DNA from: Arthrobacter sp. OV608
GTDB taxonomy: Bacteria > Actinomycetota > Actinomycetes > Actinomycetales > Micrococcaceae
Length of the DNA: 64,000 nt
Direction: 5' to 3'
Assembly (NCBI GenBank): GCA_900110595.1
Contig: FOEZ01000004.1
Coordinates: 1-64,000, forward strand
Shown here: one piece after another, positions 1 through 8,483 of the stretch
How the letters are laid out: the number at the start of each line of letters is the position of its first letter
Position numbering within the stretch: the first letter of the stretch is position 1
Notes under the pieces: generated by a model
The model's database searches: none
Told to the model about the DNA's origin: nothing
The model's input: the letters and a program-made list of their open reading frames with translations, nothing else
Translations under genes and position numbers: made by a program

Positions 1-164
1 CCGTTGAAGTAAAACAAAAACGAACACAACCAGGCACCACGGGAAAACGCGGAAACCCGACTGCAAAATTTGAAACCAGCTGTAAAAACCAGACCCATCC
101 ACAGGGGCGGACCGATCCAGTCAATTCAACCAATTCATAAAACAATTGGTATCAACAAACTTGG

Positions 165-190
165 CACACTATTGAGTTCTCAAACAACAG
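165..190 (-). promoter_or_regulatory. boxA-like rRNA antitermination element
   Basis: The minus strand reads TGTTGTTTGAGAACTCAATA followed by GTGTGCC. This matches the boxA region known from mycobacterial and other actinobacterial rrn leaders, where the Nus complex binds the nascent RNA. It also fixes the direction of the rRNA operon as leftward. Confidence 0.85.
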
Positions 191-208
191 ACACATTCGA
201 ATATTCCC

Positions 209-237
209 CGAAACAATTCATTCAATGAATTGTTTCG
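209..237. repeat. Perfect 29-bp palindrome in the rRNA leader
   Basis: Arms of 14 bp (CGAAACAATTCATT at 209-222 and its exact complement at 224-237) flank a single central C at 223. It lies between the rrn promoter and boxA, so it would be transcribed as a near loop-less hairpin or act as a DNA palindrome. A role in rRNA processing or protein binding is possible but not shown. Confidence 0.9.
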
Positions 238-260
238 TATTTCTTCGCTGCGATGTTTCA

Positions 261-289
261 ATCTTATTTCATTCATTTTCACTTTGCAA
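261..289 (-). promoter_or_regulatory. rRNA operon promoter (-35 TTGCAA, 17-bp spacer, -10 TAAGAT)
   Basis: On the minus strand TTGCAA (284-289) and TAAGAT (261-266) are separated by exactly 17 bp of AT-rich sequence. This fits a sigma-70-type housekeeping promoter reading leftward into the rRNA leader. Transcription should start near 253-255. Confidence 0.75.
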
Positions 290-337
290 ATCCGGTTGTT
301 TTCCCGGAATTCACTCGGTGGAATGAATCCGCCCAGC

Positions 338-390
338 AAAAAACGAAGCAATTTCTCCAATCCGCGCTTAGCGCGGCCAAGAATTGCTTC
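338..390 (-). terminator. Long-stem intrinsic terminator before the rrn promoter
   Basis: On the minus strand GAAGCAATT (382-390) pairs with AATTGCTTC (345-353). An inner CCGCGC-TTA-GCGCGG hairpin sits at 362-376, and six T residues (338-343) follow the stem. It probably insulates the rrn promoter from read-through out of tyrS. Confidence 0.8.
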
Positions 391-430
391 TTATTTGTTG
401 GGGGTTTGCCGCCACTCGGCGGTGGCGACT

Positions 431-462
431 CAGAAAACAATACACGCCCCTCCGCGGGCGTG
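431..462 (-). terminator. Intrinsic terminator downstream of tyrS
   Basis: CACGCCC (443-449) and GGGCGTG (456-462) form a 7-bp GC stem with a 6-nt loop. On the minus strand the stem is followed by TATTGTTTTC. It lies about 40 nt past the tyrS stop codon, the usual place for a first terminator. Confidence 0.75.
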
Positions 463-504
463 CAAATCGCCTGCAGAGGAGCGTGCAATGTGGGCAGCTA
501 TGGG

Positions 505-1818
505 CTAGGGAACCAGTACTTCCACGGTGGCCAGGTTCTTCTTGCCCCTGCGCAGGAGCAGGTACTGGCCGTGCAGGAGTTCGGACTCGGAGATGACGGC
601 TTCGGGGTCCAGCACCTTCTCGTTGTTCACGTAGGCCCCGCCTTCGCCAACGGTGCGGCGGGCAGCAGATTTGCTGTCCGAGAGCCCGGAGGCAACCAGC
701 AGGTCAACGATTCCCAGGGCATCCACCTGCACAGTGGTGAAAGGGAGTTCCGAAGTAGCTGCCTGGAGCGTCTGCTTGTCCAGTGCGGACAGGTCACCAT
801 TCCCAAACAGCGCAGCCGATGCGGCGATGACCTTTTCGGTAGCCTCCACCCCATGGACCAGGGCCGTGACTTCGAAGGCAAGCTTCCGCTGGCCCTCACG
901 CGCAAAGGGACGTTCAGCCACAGCCGCCGCAATATCTTCGATCTCGGCCCGGGTCAGGAACGTGAACACCTTAAGCCGGTCCACAACATCAGCATCTGCG
1001 GTGTTGAGCCAGAACTGGTAGAAGGCGTACGGGCTGCACATGCCGGCGTCGAGCCAGATGGCGTTACCCTCACTCTTTCCGAACTTGGTGCCGTCCGAGT
1101 TGGTGATCAAAGGCGTGCCCAGGGCGTGGACGCTCTTGCCCTCCACCTTGCGGATCAACTCGGTGCCGCTGGTCAGGTTGCCCCACTGGTCCGAACCGCC
1201 GGTCTGCAGCATGCATCCGTAGTCCCGGAAGAGCTGGAGGTAGTCCATGCCCTGCAGGATCTGGTAGCTGAACTCCGTGTAGCTGATGCCCTCGTCTGAA
1301 TTCAGCCGCGAGGCCACGGCGTCCTTGCGCAGCATGGTCCCCACCCGGAAGTGCTTGCCCACCTCCCGCAGGAAGTCAATGGCGCTCAGCGGCGCGGTCC
1401 AATCCAGGTTATTGACCATGCGGACCGCATTGTCCCCATCAAAGCTGAGGAACCGGCTTACCTGTGCCTGAAGGTAGCCCACCCATTCGGCCACCGTGTC
1501 CTTGGTGTTCAGCGTGCGCTCGGCCGTGGGGCGGGGGTCGCCGATCAGGCCGGTGGAACCGCCCACGAGCCCGAGGGGTTTGTGGCCGGCCAGCTGAAGC
1601 CGCCGCATCACCAGCAGCTGCACCAGGTTGCCCAGGTGAAGGCTCGGCGCCGTGGGATCGAAGCCGCAATAGTACGTGACCGGGGCACCGGCGAGGAGCT
1701 TTTCCAGCTCTGCTTCGTCAGTGGAGACGTGGACCAGGCCACGCCACTTCAGTTCCTGCCAAACATTGGCAAAAGTGGGGTCGTTCTGTTGCGATTCGAG
1801 GCTGCTGATTTCTGGCAC
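505..1818 (-). CDS. tyrS: Tyrosyl-tRNA synthetase
   Basis: Cytosolic class I aminoacyl-tRNA synthetase that charges tRNA-Tyr with tyrosine. The 437-aa product has the HIGH-type motif HLGN at residues 61-64, the tyrosine-pocket segment around YYCGFDPTAPSLH, the KMSKS-type loop KFGKS at 245-249 and a C-terminal S4 RNA-binding domain (about 365-430). Length is normal for bacterial TyrRS. The start is GTG. A GAAGG sits very close to it and a TAATAC-like -10 lies about 25 nt upstream. The gene lies next to the rrn operon and ends at tandem terminators. Confidence 0.97.
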   Translation of the reverse strand: MPEISSLESQQNDPTFANVWQELKWRGLVHVSTDEAELEKLLAGAPVTYYCGFDPTAPSLHLGNLVQLLVMRRLQLAGHKPLGLVGGSTGLIGDPRPTAERTLNTKDTVAEWVGYLQAQVSRFLSFDGDNAVRMVNNLDWTAPLSAIDFLREVGKHFRVGTMLRKDAVASRLNSDEGISYTEFSYQILQGMDYLQLFRDYGCMLQTGGSDQWGNLTSGTELIRKVEGKSVHALGTPLITNSDGTKFGKSEGNAIWLDAGMCSPYAFYQFWLNTADADVVDRLKVFTFLTRAEIEDIAAAVAERPFAREGQRKLAFEVTALVHGVEATEKVIAASAALFGNGDLSALDKQTLQAATSELPFTTVQVDALGIVDLLVASGLSDSKSAARRTVGEGGAYVNNEKVLDPEAVISESELLHGQYLLLRRGKKNLATVEVLVP

Positions 1819-1935
1819 GCCTTCTAAGTTAGCAGTATTACCGGGCCCCGGCGCCTGAACAGAGGCACCGGCGCCTGGCCCGCCGTGCGGGACAAAAAGC
1901 CACGAGACAAAAGCGACGGGACAACAAACGAAGGG

Positions 1936-4164
1936 TCAGCGCTTGATGCCGGCCGGGACAGGCTCGGCAGCAATCAGCCGCAGCCGCTGCGTGGCGCGGG
2001 TCATGGCCACGTACAGGTCCCCCACTTTGCCATGCTCGTGGTTCAGCATCGTGGCAGGCTCAAGCACCACCACGCCATCGAACTCCAGGCCCTTGGCTTC
2101 ACGGGGACTGATCACCACAATGTCCTGCTCGTAGCTGCCGGCACCGGTGCCGATGCGGCGCCCATATACGGCACGCAGAGCCGCAGTGGCCTCCGGCAGA
2201 AGGTGACCGTCGGCGATGACCGCCAGCAGGCCGCCGTCGAGCGCTTCCAGCTCCTCGGGCAGGACCTCCACCAGGCGGCTGACCACCTGGCCGGGCTCCA
2301 CCTCATCGATGACGGGCGACCAGCGCCCTTCCCGCACGGCCTTGGGCGCGGACACCACAAGCCCCGCGGCGTTGGCCATGCGGACCGCCGCCTCGGCAAT
2401 CTGGGAGGGGGTGCGGTAGTTGACCGTCAGCTCTTCCAGCTGCCAGCGGTCCCCGAACATCGGGGCAAGGGCGCCCTGCCATGAGTTGGCTCCGGCCACG
2501 GAACTGGTCTGCGCGATATCCCCCACAATGGTGAAGGACTTCAACGGGCAGCGGCGGACCAGCAGGCGCCACTGCATGGGCGAGAGCTCCTGCGCCTCGT
2601 CCACCACGATGTGGCCAAAAGCCCAGGTGCGGTCGCTGGTGGCGCGCTCGGCAGCCGTGAGGCGCGCTTCCTGTTCCTGGTTCTGCTCGGCCAGCTCCTC
2701 CGCGGACATCAGCGGGTCCACTCCCGCGGCCTCCATGTTGACCAGCGTCTGCTTGGCGTTGGCGAGGTCGCGGGCACGGTCGTGCTCCTGCTGCGCCAGG
2801 CCACGGCCGGCTGCCGGGTCCAGCTCACCCAGGAGCTCTGCGGCTTCATCAAGCAGCGGGACATCGGACTCGGTCCAGGGTGCATCGGCCGGGCGCAGCA
2901 GCAGGGCGCGCTCAGCGGGGCTCATGTCCGGAGTGCAGAACTCAAGGATCGCGGGCTTGCTGAAGAGCTCTGAAATCAGCTTTTCGGGCGTCATAGGCAT
3001 CCAGCAGAGGTTGAGGGCAATGCGCACGTCGCGTGCGGTGCGGACGTCCTCGGCCAGGTATGAGCGGTCGGCGTTGTTGCCGATGTTGCCGGCTTCCACC
3101 AGGTCGGTCATCTGTTCTGTCAGTTCACGCAGCAGGATCTTGACGAACGTCACGCGGGCCTCGTTGTGCGGCTTGCCGGTGGAACGGGCACGTTCGCGGG
3201 CACGGCGGACTTGGCGCGGGGTCAGCACCAGCTTGCGGCCGTCCACCTCCAGAATCCGGTTTTCCGCGGGGATGCGCTGGCGGTTGGCGACGGCGTTGGC
3301 CACCACCGTGGCCATGTCCAGGCGGCCCTTGATGGCAGCGACGTCGGCGTCGGGTTCCGGGACAGCGTGGATGCCGGGCATCAGGCGCCCGAGGCTGGCC
3401 ATCACCACGCCGGTCTCGCCGAGGGAGGGCAGCACCCTTTCGATGTACTTCATGAACGACGACGACGGGCCCACCAGCAGCACGCCGGCGGACTTCAGGC
3501 GGTCCCGGTGGGTGTACAGCAGATAGGCGGCACGGTGCAGCGCCACAGCGGTCTTGCCCGTGCCGGGCCCGCCCTGGACCACCACGGCGCCCGAAATGGA
3601 GGACCGGATGATGCGGTCCTGTTCGGACTGGATGGTGCTCACGATGTCCGACATGCGGCCCGTGCGCTTGGAGTTCAGGGCCGCGAGCAGCGCACCTTCA
3701 CCCTGCAGGGACTCGTCGTCGGACAGCATGTCGGCGTCAAGGACGTCATCTTCGATGGCTTTGACTTCGCGGCCCTGCAGGATCAGATGCCGGCGACGGC
3801 GGACGCCCTGCCGGTCGAAGGCCGTGGCCTGGTAGAAGTGCCCGGCTTCGGGCGCGCGCCAGTCCACCATGAGCCGCTGCAGGTCCTCGGTGGTGAGTCC
3901 GATGCGGCCGATGTACTGCGCCTCCCCGGAGTCCAGGTCCAGGCGGCCGAACACCAGCCGGTCATCCACCGCATCCAGCTGCGCCAGGCGGTCCTCATAC
4001 AAAGCCGCGAAGGCGTCACGTTCGGAAACGTTCTGCATAGTGCCCACAGCCCCGGCCCGCCGGACCTGCGCCAACTGCTTGCGCTTTTCCTCGCGGAGCT
4101 CCTCCAGCCGGGCATACAGCCCGGCAACATAGTCCCGTTCGTGGGCCAAATCGGCGTCGAGCAT
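1936..4164 (-). CDS. helR: HelD/HelR-type UvrD-like helicase (RNA polymerase recycling factor)
   Basis: Superfamily 1 ATPase of 742 aa. The N-terminal 1-100 has the Arg/Glu-rich helical segment typical of HelD, followed by VDWRAPEAGHFYQ. Walker A GGPGTGKT is at 198-205, a DEAQ Walker B follows further on, and the C-terminal UvrD motifs end in a VAMTRATQRLRL-like motif VI. HelD proteins dislodge stalled RNA polymerase from DNA. The actinobacterial HelR subgroup also protects polymerase from rifampicin. I did not find the rifamycin-associated element (GGGGCTTGC inverted repeat) that marks inducible helR genes, so regulation here is open. ATG start with AGGGGA upstream. Confidence 0.85.
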   Translation of the reverse strand: MLDADLAHERDYVAGLYARLEELREEKRKQLAQVRRAGAVGTMQNVSERDAFAALYEDRLAQLDAVDDRLVFGRLDLDSGEAQYIGRIGLTTEDLQRLMVDWRAPEAGHFYQATAFDRQGVRRRRHLILQGREVKAIEDDVLDADMLSDDESLQGEGALLAALNSKRTGRMSDIVSTIQSEQDRIIRSSISGAVVVQGGPGTGKTAVALHRAAYLLYTHRDRLKSAGVLLVGPSSSFMKYIERVLPSLGETGVVMASLGRLMPGIHAVPEPDADVAAIKGRLDMATVVANAVANRQRIPAENRILEVDGRKLVLTPRQVRRARERARSTGKPHNEARVTFVKILLRELTEQMTDLVEAGNIGNNADRSYLAEDVRTARDVRIALNLCWMPMTPEKLISELFSKPAILEFCTPDMSPAERALLLRPADAPWTESDVPLLDEAAELLGELDPAAGRGLAQQEHDRARDLANAKQTLVNMEAAGVDPLMSAEELAEQNQEQEARLTAAERATSDRTWAFGHIVVDEAQELSPMQWRLLVRRCPLKSFTIVGDIAQTSSVAGANSWQGALAPMFGDRWQLEELTVNYRTPSQIAEAAVRMANAAGLVVSAPKAVREGRWSPVIDEVEPGQVVSRLVEVLPEELEALDGGLLAVIADGHLLPEATAALRAVYGRRIGTGAGSYEQDIVVISPREAKGLEFDGVVVLEPATMLNHEHGKVGDLYVAMTRATQRLRLIAAEPVPAGIKR

Positions 4165-4216
4165 TTAACGTTCCCCTATCGCAAAAGACAGACCGTCCAT
4201 TCTACAACCATTTCCG

Positions 4217-4879
4217 TTAACGCAGGTGTTGCCTGGCCTGCCTGGGCTTCGCTGCCTTGTACTGGGAAACCGTGGGGTCGCCGGTGATCCAGAACCGCCA
4301 GGCGTAGTCCTCCGATCCGCCGGCACCGGACACCCCCACCCGGGGCCCGGAGCTCACATGCTCAACCGGGCGCTCCGGGAGCACCAGCCCGAACGGCGGC
4401 TCCAGGGCGTCCCTGCCGGTGTATGCCGTGGTCAGGCCCAGGGCCTTGGCCAGCCGCGCCGGCCCACTGGCGAGGTCGGCGGGACTTTTTGAGGTGGTCC
4501 GGCGGTGCCGCGCGAGCTCAACCCCTTCCACAATCTCCCCGGCGCGCAGCAGCAGTGCGGAGGCCACCCCCTCCGGGCCGCACACGATGTTCGTGCAGTG
4601 GTGCATCCCATACGTGAAGTAGACGTACAGGTGCCCGGCCGGGCCGAACATCGGGGCATTCCGGGGAGTGGGGCCGCGGTAGGTGTGCGAACCGGGATCC
4701 GGATGCAGTGAATCCTCCGGGCCAAGATAGGCCTCCACCTCGGTGAGGCGGACGGACACCCTGCCATCCCTCGACTCATGGGTCAGGACGGCACCCAGCA
4801 GCCTCGGGGCCAATTCGCGGGCGTCGCCGGACAGGAACTCCCGCAGCCCTTCCGGATCCGGCGAGGGGCTTGTGTTCAT
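4217..4879 (-). CDS. mpg: 3-methyladenine DNA glycosylase (MPG/AAG family)
   Basis: Base-excision repair enzyme of 220 aa that removes alkylated purines such as 3-methyladenine. Family hallmarks are visible: ARELAPRLLGAVL at the N-terminus, VEAYLGPEDSLHP with the catalytic Glu of the TEVEAY motif, a YRGPTPRN segment, the YVYFTYGMHHC DNA-intercalating region, and SGPARLAKALG near the C-terminus. It is divergent from alkA-ogt, making a three-gene alkylation-damage cluster. A C-terminal Lys/Arg-rich tail ends the protein. Confidence 0.93.
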   Translation of the reverse strand: MNTSPSPDPEGLREFLSGDARELAPRLLGAVLTHESRDGRVSVRLTEVEAYLGPEDSLHPDPGSHTYRGPTPRNAPMFGPAGHLYVYFTYGMHHCTNIVCGPEGVASALLLRAGEIVEGVELARHRRTTSKSPADLASGPARLAKALGLTTAYTGRDALEPPFGLVLPERPVEHVSSGPRVGVSGAGGSEDYAWRFWITGDPTVSQYKAAKPRQARQHLR

Positions 4880-4992
4880 GGCCAGACTCTACCCAAATCA
4901 GCAGCGATACGCGGCGCAACGCAAAGAAGGAGCGCCACGGCCATGTCCGATTTCCGCTAGCTCCGGCTCCGCCGGGCTGGCAGGATGGAGGA

Positions 4993-6528
4993 ATGGATTT
5001 CTGGCAGCGCTACCGGGCAATTGATGCCCGGGACACCCGGTTCGACGGGCAGTTCTTTACTGCCGTGCGGACCACGGGCATATATTGCCGCCCGTCGTGT
5101 CCGGCCAGGACGCCCAAGGCGGCGAACGTCACCTTCTACGAGACCTCCGCCGCAGCCCACGACGCCGGCTACCGGGCCTGCAAGCGCTGCCTCCCCGAGG
5201 CGGTTCCCGGCACCCCGGCGTGGAACGTCCGCCAGGACATTGCCGGCCGCGCCATGCGCCTGATTAACGACGGCGTGGTCAACCGCGACGGTGTAGATGG
5301 CCTGGCGACCAGGCTTGGCTATTCTTCCCGGCAGCTGAACCGCATCCTCAGCCAGGAATTCGGCGCCGGTCCCCTCTCGCTCGCCCGGGCCGGGCGGGCG
5401 CAGACGGCCCGCACCCTCCTGGTCTCCACGTCCATGAAGTTCGCCGACGTCGCCTTCGCTGCCGGCTTCAGCAGCGTCCGGCAGTTCAACGAAACCATGC
5501 TGGAGGTCTTCGACATGACCCCCACCGCCCTCCGCGCCGCCCGGCACGCCAAAGCCCACGGTGGCTCCACCGCCCTGACCCTCAGCCTTCCCTACCGCGA
5601 GCCATTCGACCCCGGCATTTTCACGTTCCTGGCTGTACGGGCCATCCCCGGAATCGAAGCAGGATCAGCTACCTCCTATGCGCGGACCCTGCGGCTGCCG
5701 CAGGGCGACGCACGCTTTCGAGTTGAGTACGACGCCGGCGCCCCTGGGCGGCCGCTGACCCTCACCATCGGCGCGGTGGACCTTCGCGACCTGCCGGCAC
5801 TGCTCAGCCGGGTCCGGCGGCTGTTCGACCTGGACGCTGATCCGGTAGCGATCGACAGTGCTTTGGCAGGAGACACCCGGCTCTCACCCTCGGTAGCTGC
5901 TGCGCCGGGAGTCAGGATGCCCGGCGCCCTGGACCCAGCCGAAATGCTCGTCCGTGCAATGATCGGCCAGCAAATCACCGTCGCGGCAGCACGGACGGCA
6001 CTTACCCAACTGGCCGCCGTCGGACGTTCCAGCCAAAGCCCCGGCGACGACCTCGAGCGGATGTTTCCCACTCCCGCCGAAATCGCAGCGGACGGCCACG
6101 CACTCCTGCGGGGACCCAGGAAACGCGCGGACTCCCTCCGGACGGCCGCCACCGCCCTCGCTGATGGCACCCTGGATTTCGGCTACGGCGACGACGTAGC
6201 CAGCCTGGGTGCGAAGCTGCTGCCCCTGCCCGGGGTGGGACCATGGACGGTGGGGTACCTTGCGATGCGGGTCCTCGGCGCCCCGGATATCTTCCTGGCC
6301 AACGACGCGGCGGTGCGGAACGGGGTCAAGGCGCTGGACCAAGGGGATGCATCAGTCGGCGGCCCCGGCGCCGTCAGCCCAGACTTCCGCGAGGTCAGTC
6401 CCTGGCGCTCGTACGCCACCATGCACTTGTGGCGGGCAGCGGCCCACGCCGCAGCCGTCCCCCGACGGGGCGGCACCACACAGTCTGCCGGTGCAGGTAC
6501 CGGAACCGCAGAGAAAGCGACACGATGA
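4993..6528 (+). CDS. alkA: Ada-AlkA fusion: metal-binding/AraC regulator joined to 3-methyladenine DNA glycosylase II
   Basis: 511-aa protein with three parts. Residues 1-75 hold the Ada-type zinc site (C32, C36, C63, C66; GIYCRPSC and CKRC), where one Cys accepts methyl from DNA phosphotriesters. Residues about 80-165 are an AraC-type helix-turn-helix. From about 185 come AlkA_N and an HhH-GPD glycosylase domain with LPGVGPWTVGYLAMR and the catalytic Asp in FLANDAAVR. It senses alkylation and excises alkylated bases, as in the mycobacterial AdaA-AlkA fusion. I chose the ATG at 4993 because the MDFWQRYRA start is typical and GGAGGA abuts it. The stop overlaps ogt by 4 nt (ATGA). Confidence 0.93.
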   Translation: MDFWQRYRAIDARDTRFDGQFFTAVRTTGIYCRPSCPARTPKAANVTFYETSAAAHDAGYRACKRCLPEAVPGTPAWNVRQDIAGRAMRLINDGVVNRDGVDGLATRLGYSSRQLNRILSQEFGAGPLSLARAGRAQTARTLLVSTSMKFADVAFAAGFSSVRQFNETMLEVFDMTPTALRAARHAKAHGGSTALTLSLPYREPFDPGIFTFLAVRAIPGIEAGSATSYARTLRLPQGDARFRVEYDAGAPGRPLTLTIGAVDLRDLPALLSRVRRLFDLDADPVAIDSALAGDTRLSPSVAAAPGVRMPGALDPAEMLVRAMIGQQITVAAARTALTQLAAVGRSSQSPGDDLERMFPTPAEIAADGHALLRGPRKRADSLRTAATALADGTLDFGYGDDVASLGAKLLPLPGVGPWTVGYLAMRVLGAPDIFLANDAAVRNGVKALDQGDASVGGPGAVSPDFREVSPWRSYATMHLWRAAAHAAAVPRRGGTTQSAGAGTGTAEKATR

Positions 6529-7019
6529 AAGCCCAATTGCTCCAGATGGCCACGCCAGACGGCCCGTTCACCATCCTGGCCCAGGACGGGGCGGTCCTTT
6601 CGAGCGGGTGGACCGACAAACCCGGCGACTTGACCGGGCAGATCCATCCGTCGCTGCGGCCGGCCACCGTTGAACTGGTTACCGGCCTCGGCGACATCTC
6701 GGCAGCCGTCGAGGCGTTCTATGCGGGCGATCCAGGGCCCGCGATGCGTGTGCCCGTGGTGCAGAAGTCGGGGCCGTTCCGTGCCCACGCCTGGGACGTG
6801 CTGCGCCTGGTGCGGCCGGGATCTCCGGTGACGTACACCGAGTACGCCGAACTGGCGGGCAATCCCAAAGCCGTCCGGGCGGCCGCCAGTGCCTGCGCGT
6901 TCAACGCCGCAGCATTGTTTGTCCCCTGCCACCGCGTTATTCGGACAGACGGTTCGCTGGGCGGATTCCGGTGGGGACTGCCCATCAAGGAGAGCCTGCT
7001 GAAGCGCGAGGCCGCCTGA
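6525..7019 (+). CDS. ogt: Methylated-DNA--[protein]-cysteine S-methyltransferase
   Basis: Suicide repair enzyme of 164 aa that moves the methyl from O6-methylguanine to its own cysteine. The active-site motif PCHRV lies at 134-138 (Cys135), preceded by the winged-helix segment VTYTEYAELAGNPKAVRAA with the conserved Asn and followed by GSLGGFRWGLPIKESLL. Its ATG overlaps the alkA stop, so the two should be co-transcribed and translationally coupled, as in mycobacteria. Confidence 0.95.
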   Translation: MKAQLLQMATPDGPFTILAQDGAVLSSGWTDKPGDLTGQIHPSLRPATVELVTGLGDISAAVEAFYAGDPGPAMRVPVVQKSGPFRAHAWDVLRLVRPGSPVTYTEYAELAGNPKAVRAAASACAFNAAALFVPCHRVIRTDGSLGGFRWGLPIKESLLKREAA

Positions 7020-7048
7020 CGCGAGTCTTATCGCCGCTCGAGTCCCCC

Positions 7049-7107
7049 TTGCGCTATCAGTTTTGGTCCCCAAAACAGGGTTTTAGGGACCAAAACTGAT
7101 AGCGCAA
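7049..7107. repeat. Large perfect intergenic palindrome (22-bp arms)
   Basis: Arms at 7049-7070 (TTGCGCTATCAG then TTTTGGTCCC) and 7086-7107 are exact reverse complements. The 15-nt centre contains a further AAAAC/GTTTT pair (7072-7076 and 7080-7084), so almost all 59 nt can pair. It lies between the convergent ogt and 7123-7884 genes and may act as a bidirectional terminator, although neither side has a T-run. Confidence 0.9.
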
Positions 7108-7122
7108 CCAGAATCGGAGCCG

Positions 7123-7884
7123 CTACTTCGTGCTTGGGGTTCCTGCAGGCCATGGCAGGAGTTCGGGCAGGTCGACGCCGTCAGCCGCCGCGGAGGCGCG
7201 CAGGCTCCCCAGGGTAGGTTCGCGGCCGGCCAGCCAGGCGGCGATGTCCGTGATCATGCCGCTGACCACGGTGGACCGGTTCCCGCTGCCGATGGCCACA
7301 GGAGGCAGTCCGAGCGGCTGCAGCACCAGCTTGTCCTCTGCCGGGACGCGGGCCGCGAGGAAATCGAACAGGTGCTCGCAGAAAGGCCTGCTCCAGGTTT
7401 CCGGTCCCCTGCCCGTCTGCAGGTCCGCGTTGTGGATGACAAGTTCGCGCCACAGCGCGAGGCCGCCGTCCAGGACCACTCCCCCGCGGTAGGAGATGGG
7501 TGCCCACCAGCCCGTCTGGTGAGCGGATGAGTCCTTGACGCCGGGCAGTACATCAAATGCCCGCAGCACCCGATCCAAGGCGGCAGTCAGGTCTGCACGG
7601 TGGGTGGCGGCATCGTGGCCCGCAGCCATGTCAATCGCCTTGTTCCGGCCTGCCATGCCGCCGTCGTACAGCTCAATGGTTTCGCCGCGCGCGGCGTACT
7701 CAAGCTGCCGGGCCATCGCGTTGGAGATCCCGGCCAGATGGGCCAGGACGTGGCCCCTCGTCCAGCCGGGAAGCGCGGAGGGCGCCTCGACGTCCCCGTC
7801 ACGAAGTTTGGCAACATCGACGGCGACATTATCGGCAGCCTGGTGGAGTGCGGCGAGCAGGAGTTCGGGTTCGGGAGCTGTCAT
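7123..7884 (-). CDS. Maleylpyruvate isomerase / DinB-fold (mycothiol-dependent type) family protein
   Basis: 253-aa protein that fits the actinobacterial family whose N-terminal domain is the metal- and mycothiol-binding four-helix fold. Visible are LPGWTRGHVLAHLAGISNAM (His-containing metal-site region), RNKAIDMAAG and a WRELVIHNADL segment. Some members isomerise maleylpyruvate or transfer mycothiol, but no substrate can be assigned here. I chose the ATG at 7884, preceded by AGGATGAG, over an in-frame ATG three codons upstream that lacks a spaced ribosome site. It follows the PNPOx-family gene after 10 nt, suggesting one transcript. Confidence 0.8.
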   Translation of the reverse strand: MTAPEPELLLAALHQAADNVAVDVAKLRDGDVEAPSALPGWTRGHVLAHLAGISNAMARQLEYAARGETIELYDGGMAGRNKAIDMAAGHDAATHRADLTAALDRVLRAFDVLPGVKDSSAHQTGWWAPISYRGGVVLDGGLALWRELVIHNADLQTGRGPETWSRPFCEHLFDFLAARVPAEDKLVLQPLGLPPVAIGSGNRSTVVSGMITDIAAWLAGREPTLGSLRASAAADGVDLPELLPWPAGTPSTK

Positions 7885-7894
7885 GGCGCTCATC

Positions 7895-8443
7895 CTAGCC
7901 GGGAAGGGCGCCGTCCGGGCCAAGATGGTGCCGGACGTGCTGGCCGTCATTGCTGGCCTGCCAAAACTCAATTTCGGCGGGCCGGAGGGCGTAGAGCTGC
8001 CAGTTGGGGTTTTCACTGCCGTCGGCCCGCGGCCGCTCCGCCCAGTCCCGGGCCGATGCCTCTGCAGACAGTTCTGCCACGGACCCTGCCACCCGGACCT
8101 GCCGGCCCTGCGAGGCCCAGTAGAAGTTCATGGCGGCGCTGGGTTCCGCTGCGAGCTCCCGGCCCTTCCTGGACGTGCGGGACGTGGCGAAGTGCCAGCC
8201 GTCGTCGTCGATGTTCTTCAGGATCAGCATCCTTGACGACGGCTGCTGCCCGCCGCCGGCACCAGGCCCAATCGTGGCGAGGCTGAACGCGTGCGGCTGC
8301 TGCTCCCCCGCGGCCAGGGCCTCGTCCAGCCATTGTTTGAACAGTTCGGTGGGGTCCTGCGGCGCCTTGTCCGGATCGAAGCCGGGAAGCTCGGCCGGGA
8401 AGTCGGGAAGCGTGCGAAGGAACTTGCGGAACGTTTCGCTCAT
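7895..8443 (-). CDS. Pyridoxamine 5'-phosphate oxidase family protein
   Basis: 182-aa flavin-dependent PNPOx-like protein. It has the segment PHAFSLATIG (flavin/substrate barrel), SSRMLILKNIDDDGWHFAT and the RKGRELAAEPSAAMNFYW motif of PdxH, plus a C-terminal PNWQLYALRPAEIEFWQ close to the WxxYxxxPxxIEFWQ signature. True PdxH oxidises pyridoxine/pyridoxamine phosphate to PLP but is usually about 210-220 aa and ends in a conserved Arg-rich strand. This protein is shorter and ends HHLGPDG, so it could be a relative with another flavin-linked role. Confidence 0.8.
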   Translation of the reverse strand: MSETFRKFLRTLPDFPAELPGFDPDKAPQDPTELFKQWLDEALAAGEQQPHAFSLATIGPGAGGGQQPSSRMLILKNIDDDGWHFATSRTSRKGRELAAEPSAAMNFYWASQGRQVRVAGSVAELSAEASARDWAERPRADGSENPNWQLYALRPAEIEFWQASNDGQHVRHHLGPDGALPG

Positions 8444-8483
8444 GGCTCCACCCTAACGGCGGGTCCGCGGCCCATTAACGCGC

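Larger units (their letters stand above)
1..254 (-). promoter_or_regulatory. 5' leader of an rRNA operon (16S gene starts just outside the window)
   Basis: Read on the minus strand, this AT-rich stretch runs from the promoter at 261-289 to base 1 and ends TTTTACTTCAACGG, which is what normally precedes the conserved AGAGTTTGATCC start of 16S rRNA in Arthrobacter relatives. It carries a boxA-like antitermination element (165-190), a 29-bp palindrome (209-237) and a small inverted repeat ACCAATT/AATTGGT (129-135 with 144-150). The 16S gene itself is not in the window. Its presence is inferred from the leader and its orientation. Confidence 0.85.

Noticed and set aside
1876..1905. A plus-strand terminator at CCCGC-CGT-GCGGG followed by ACAAAAAG
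   Set aside because: The tract is A-rich on the plus strand, no plus-strand gene ends nearby, and on the minus strand the T-run precedes the stem instead of following it.
4165..4216. A rifamycin-associated element before the HelR-type gene
   Set aside because: I looked for the GGGGCTTGC inverted repeat that marks inducible helR genes. The 52-nt gap and the adjacent coding end do not contain it.
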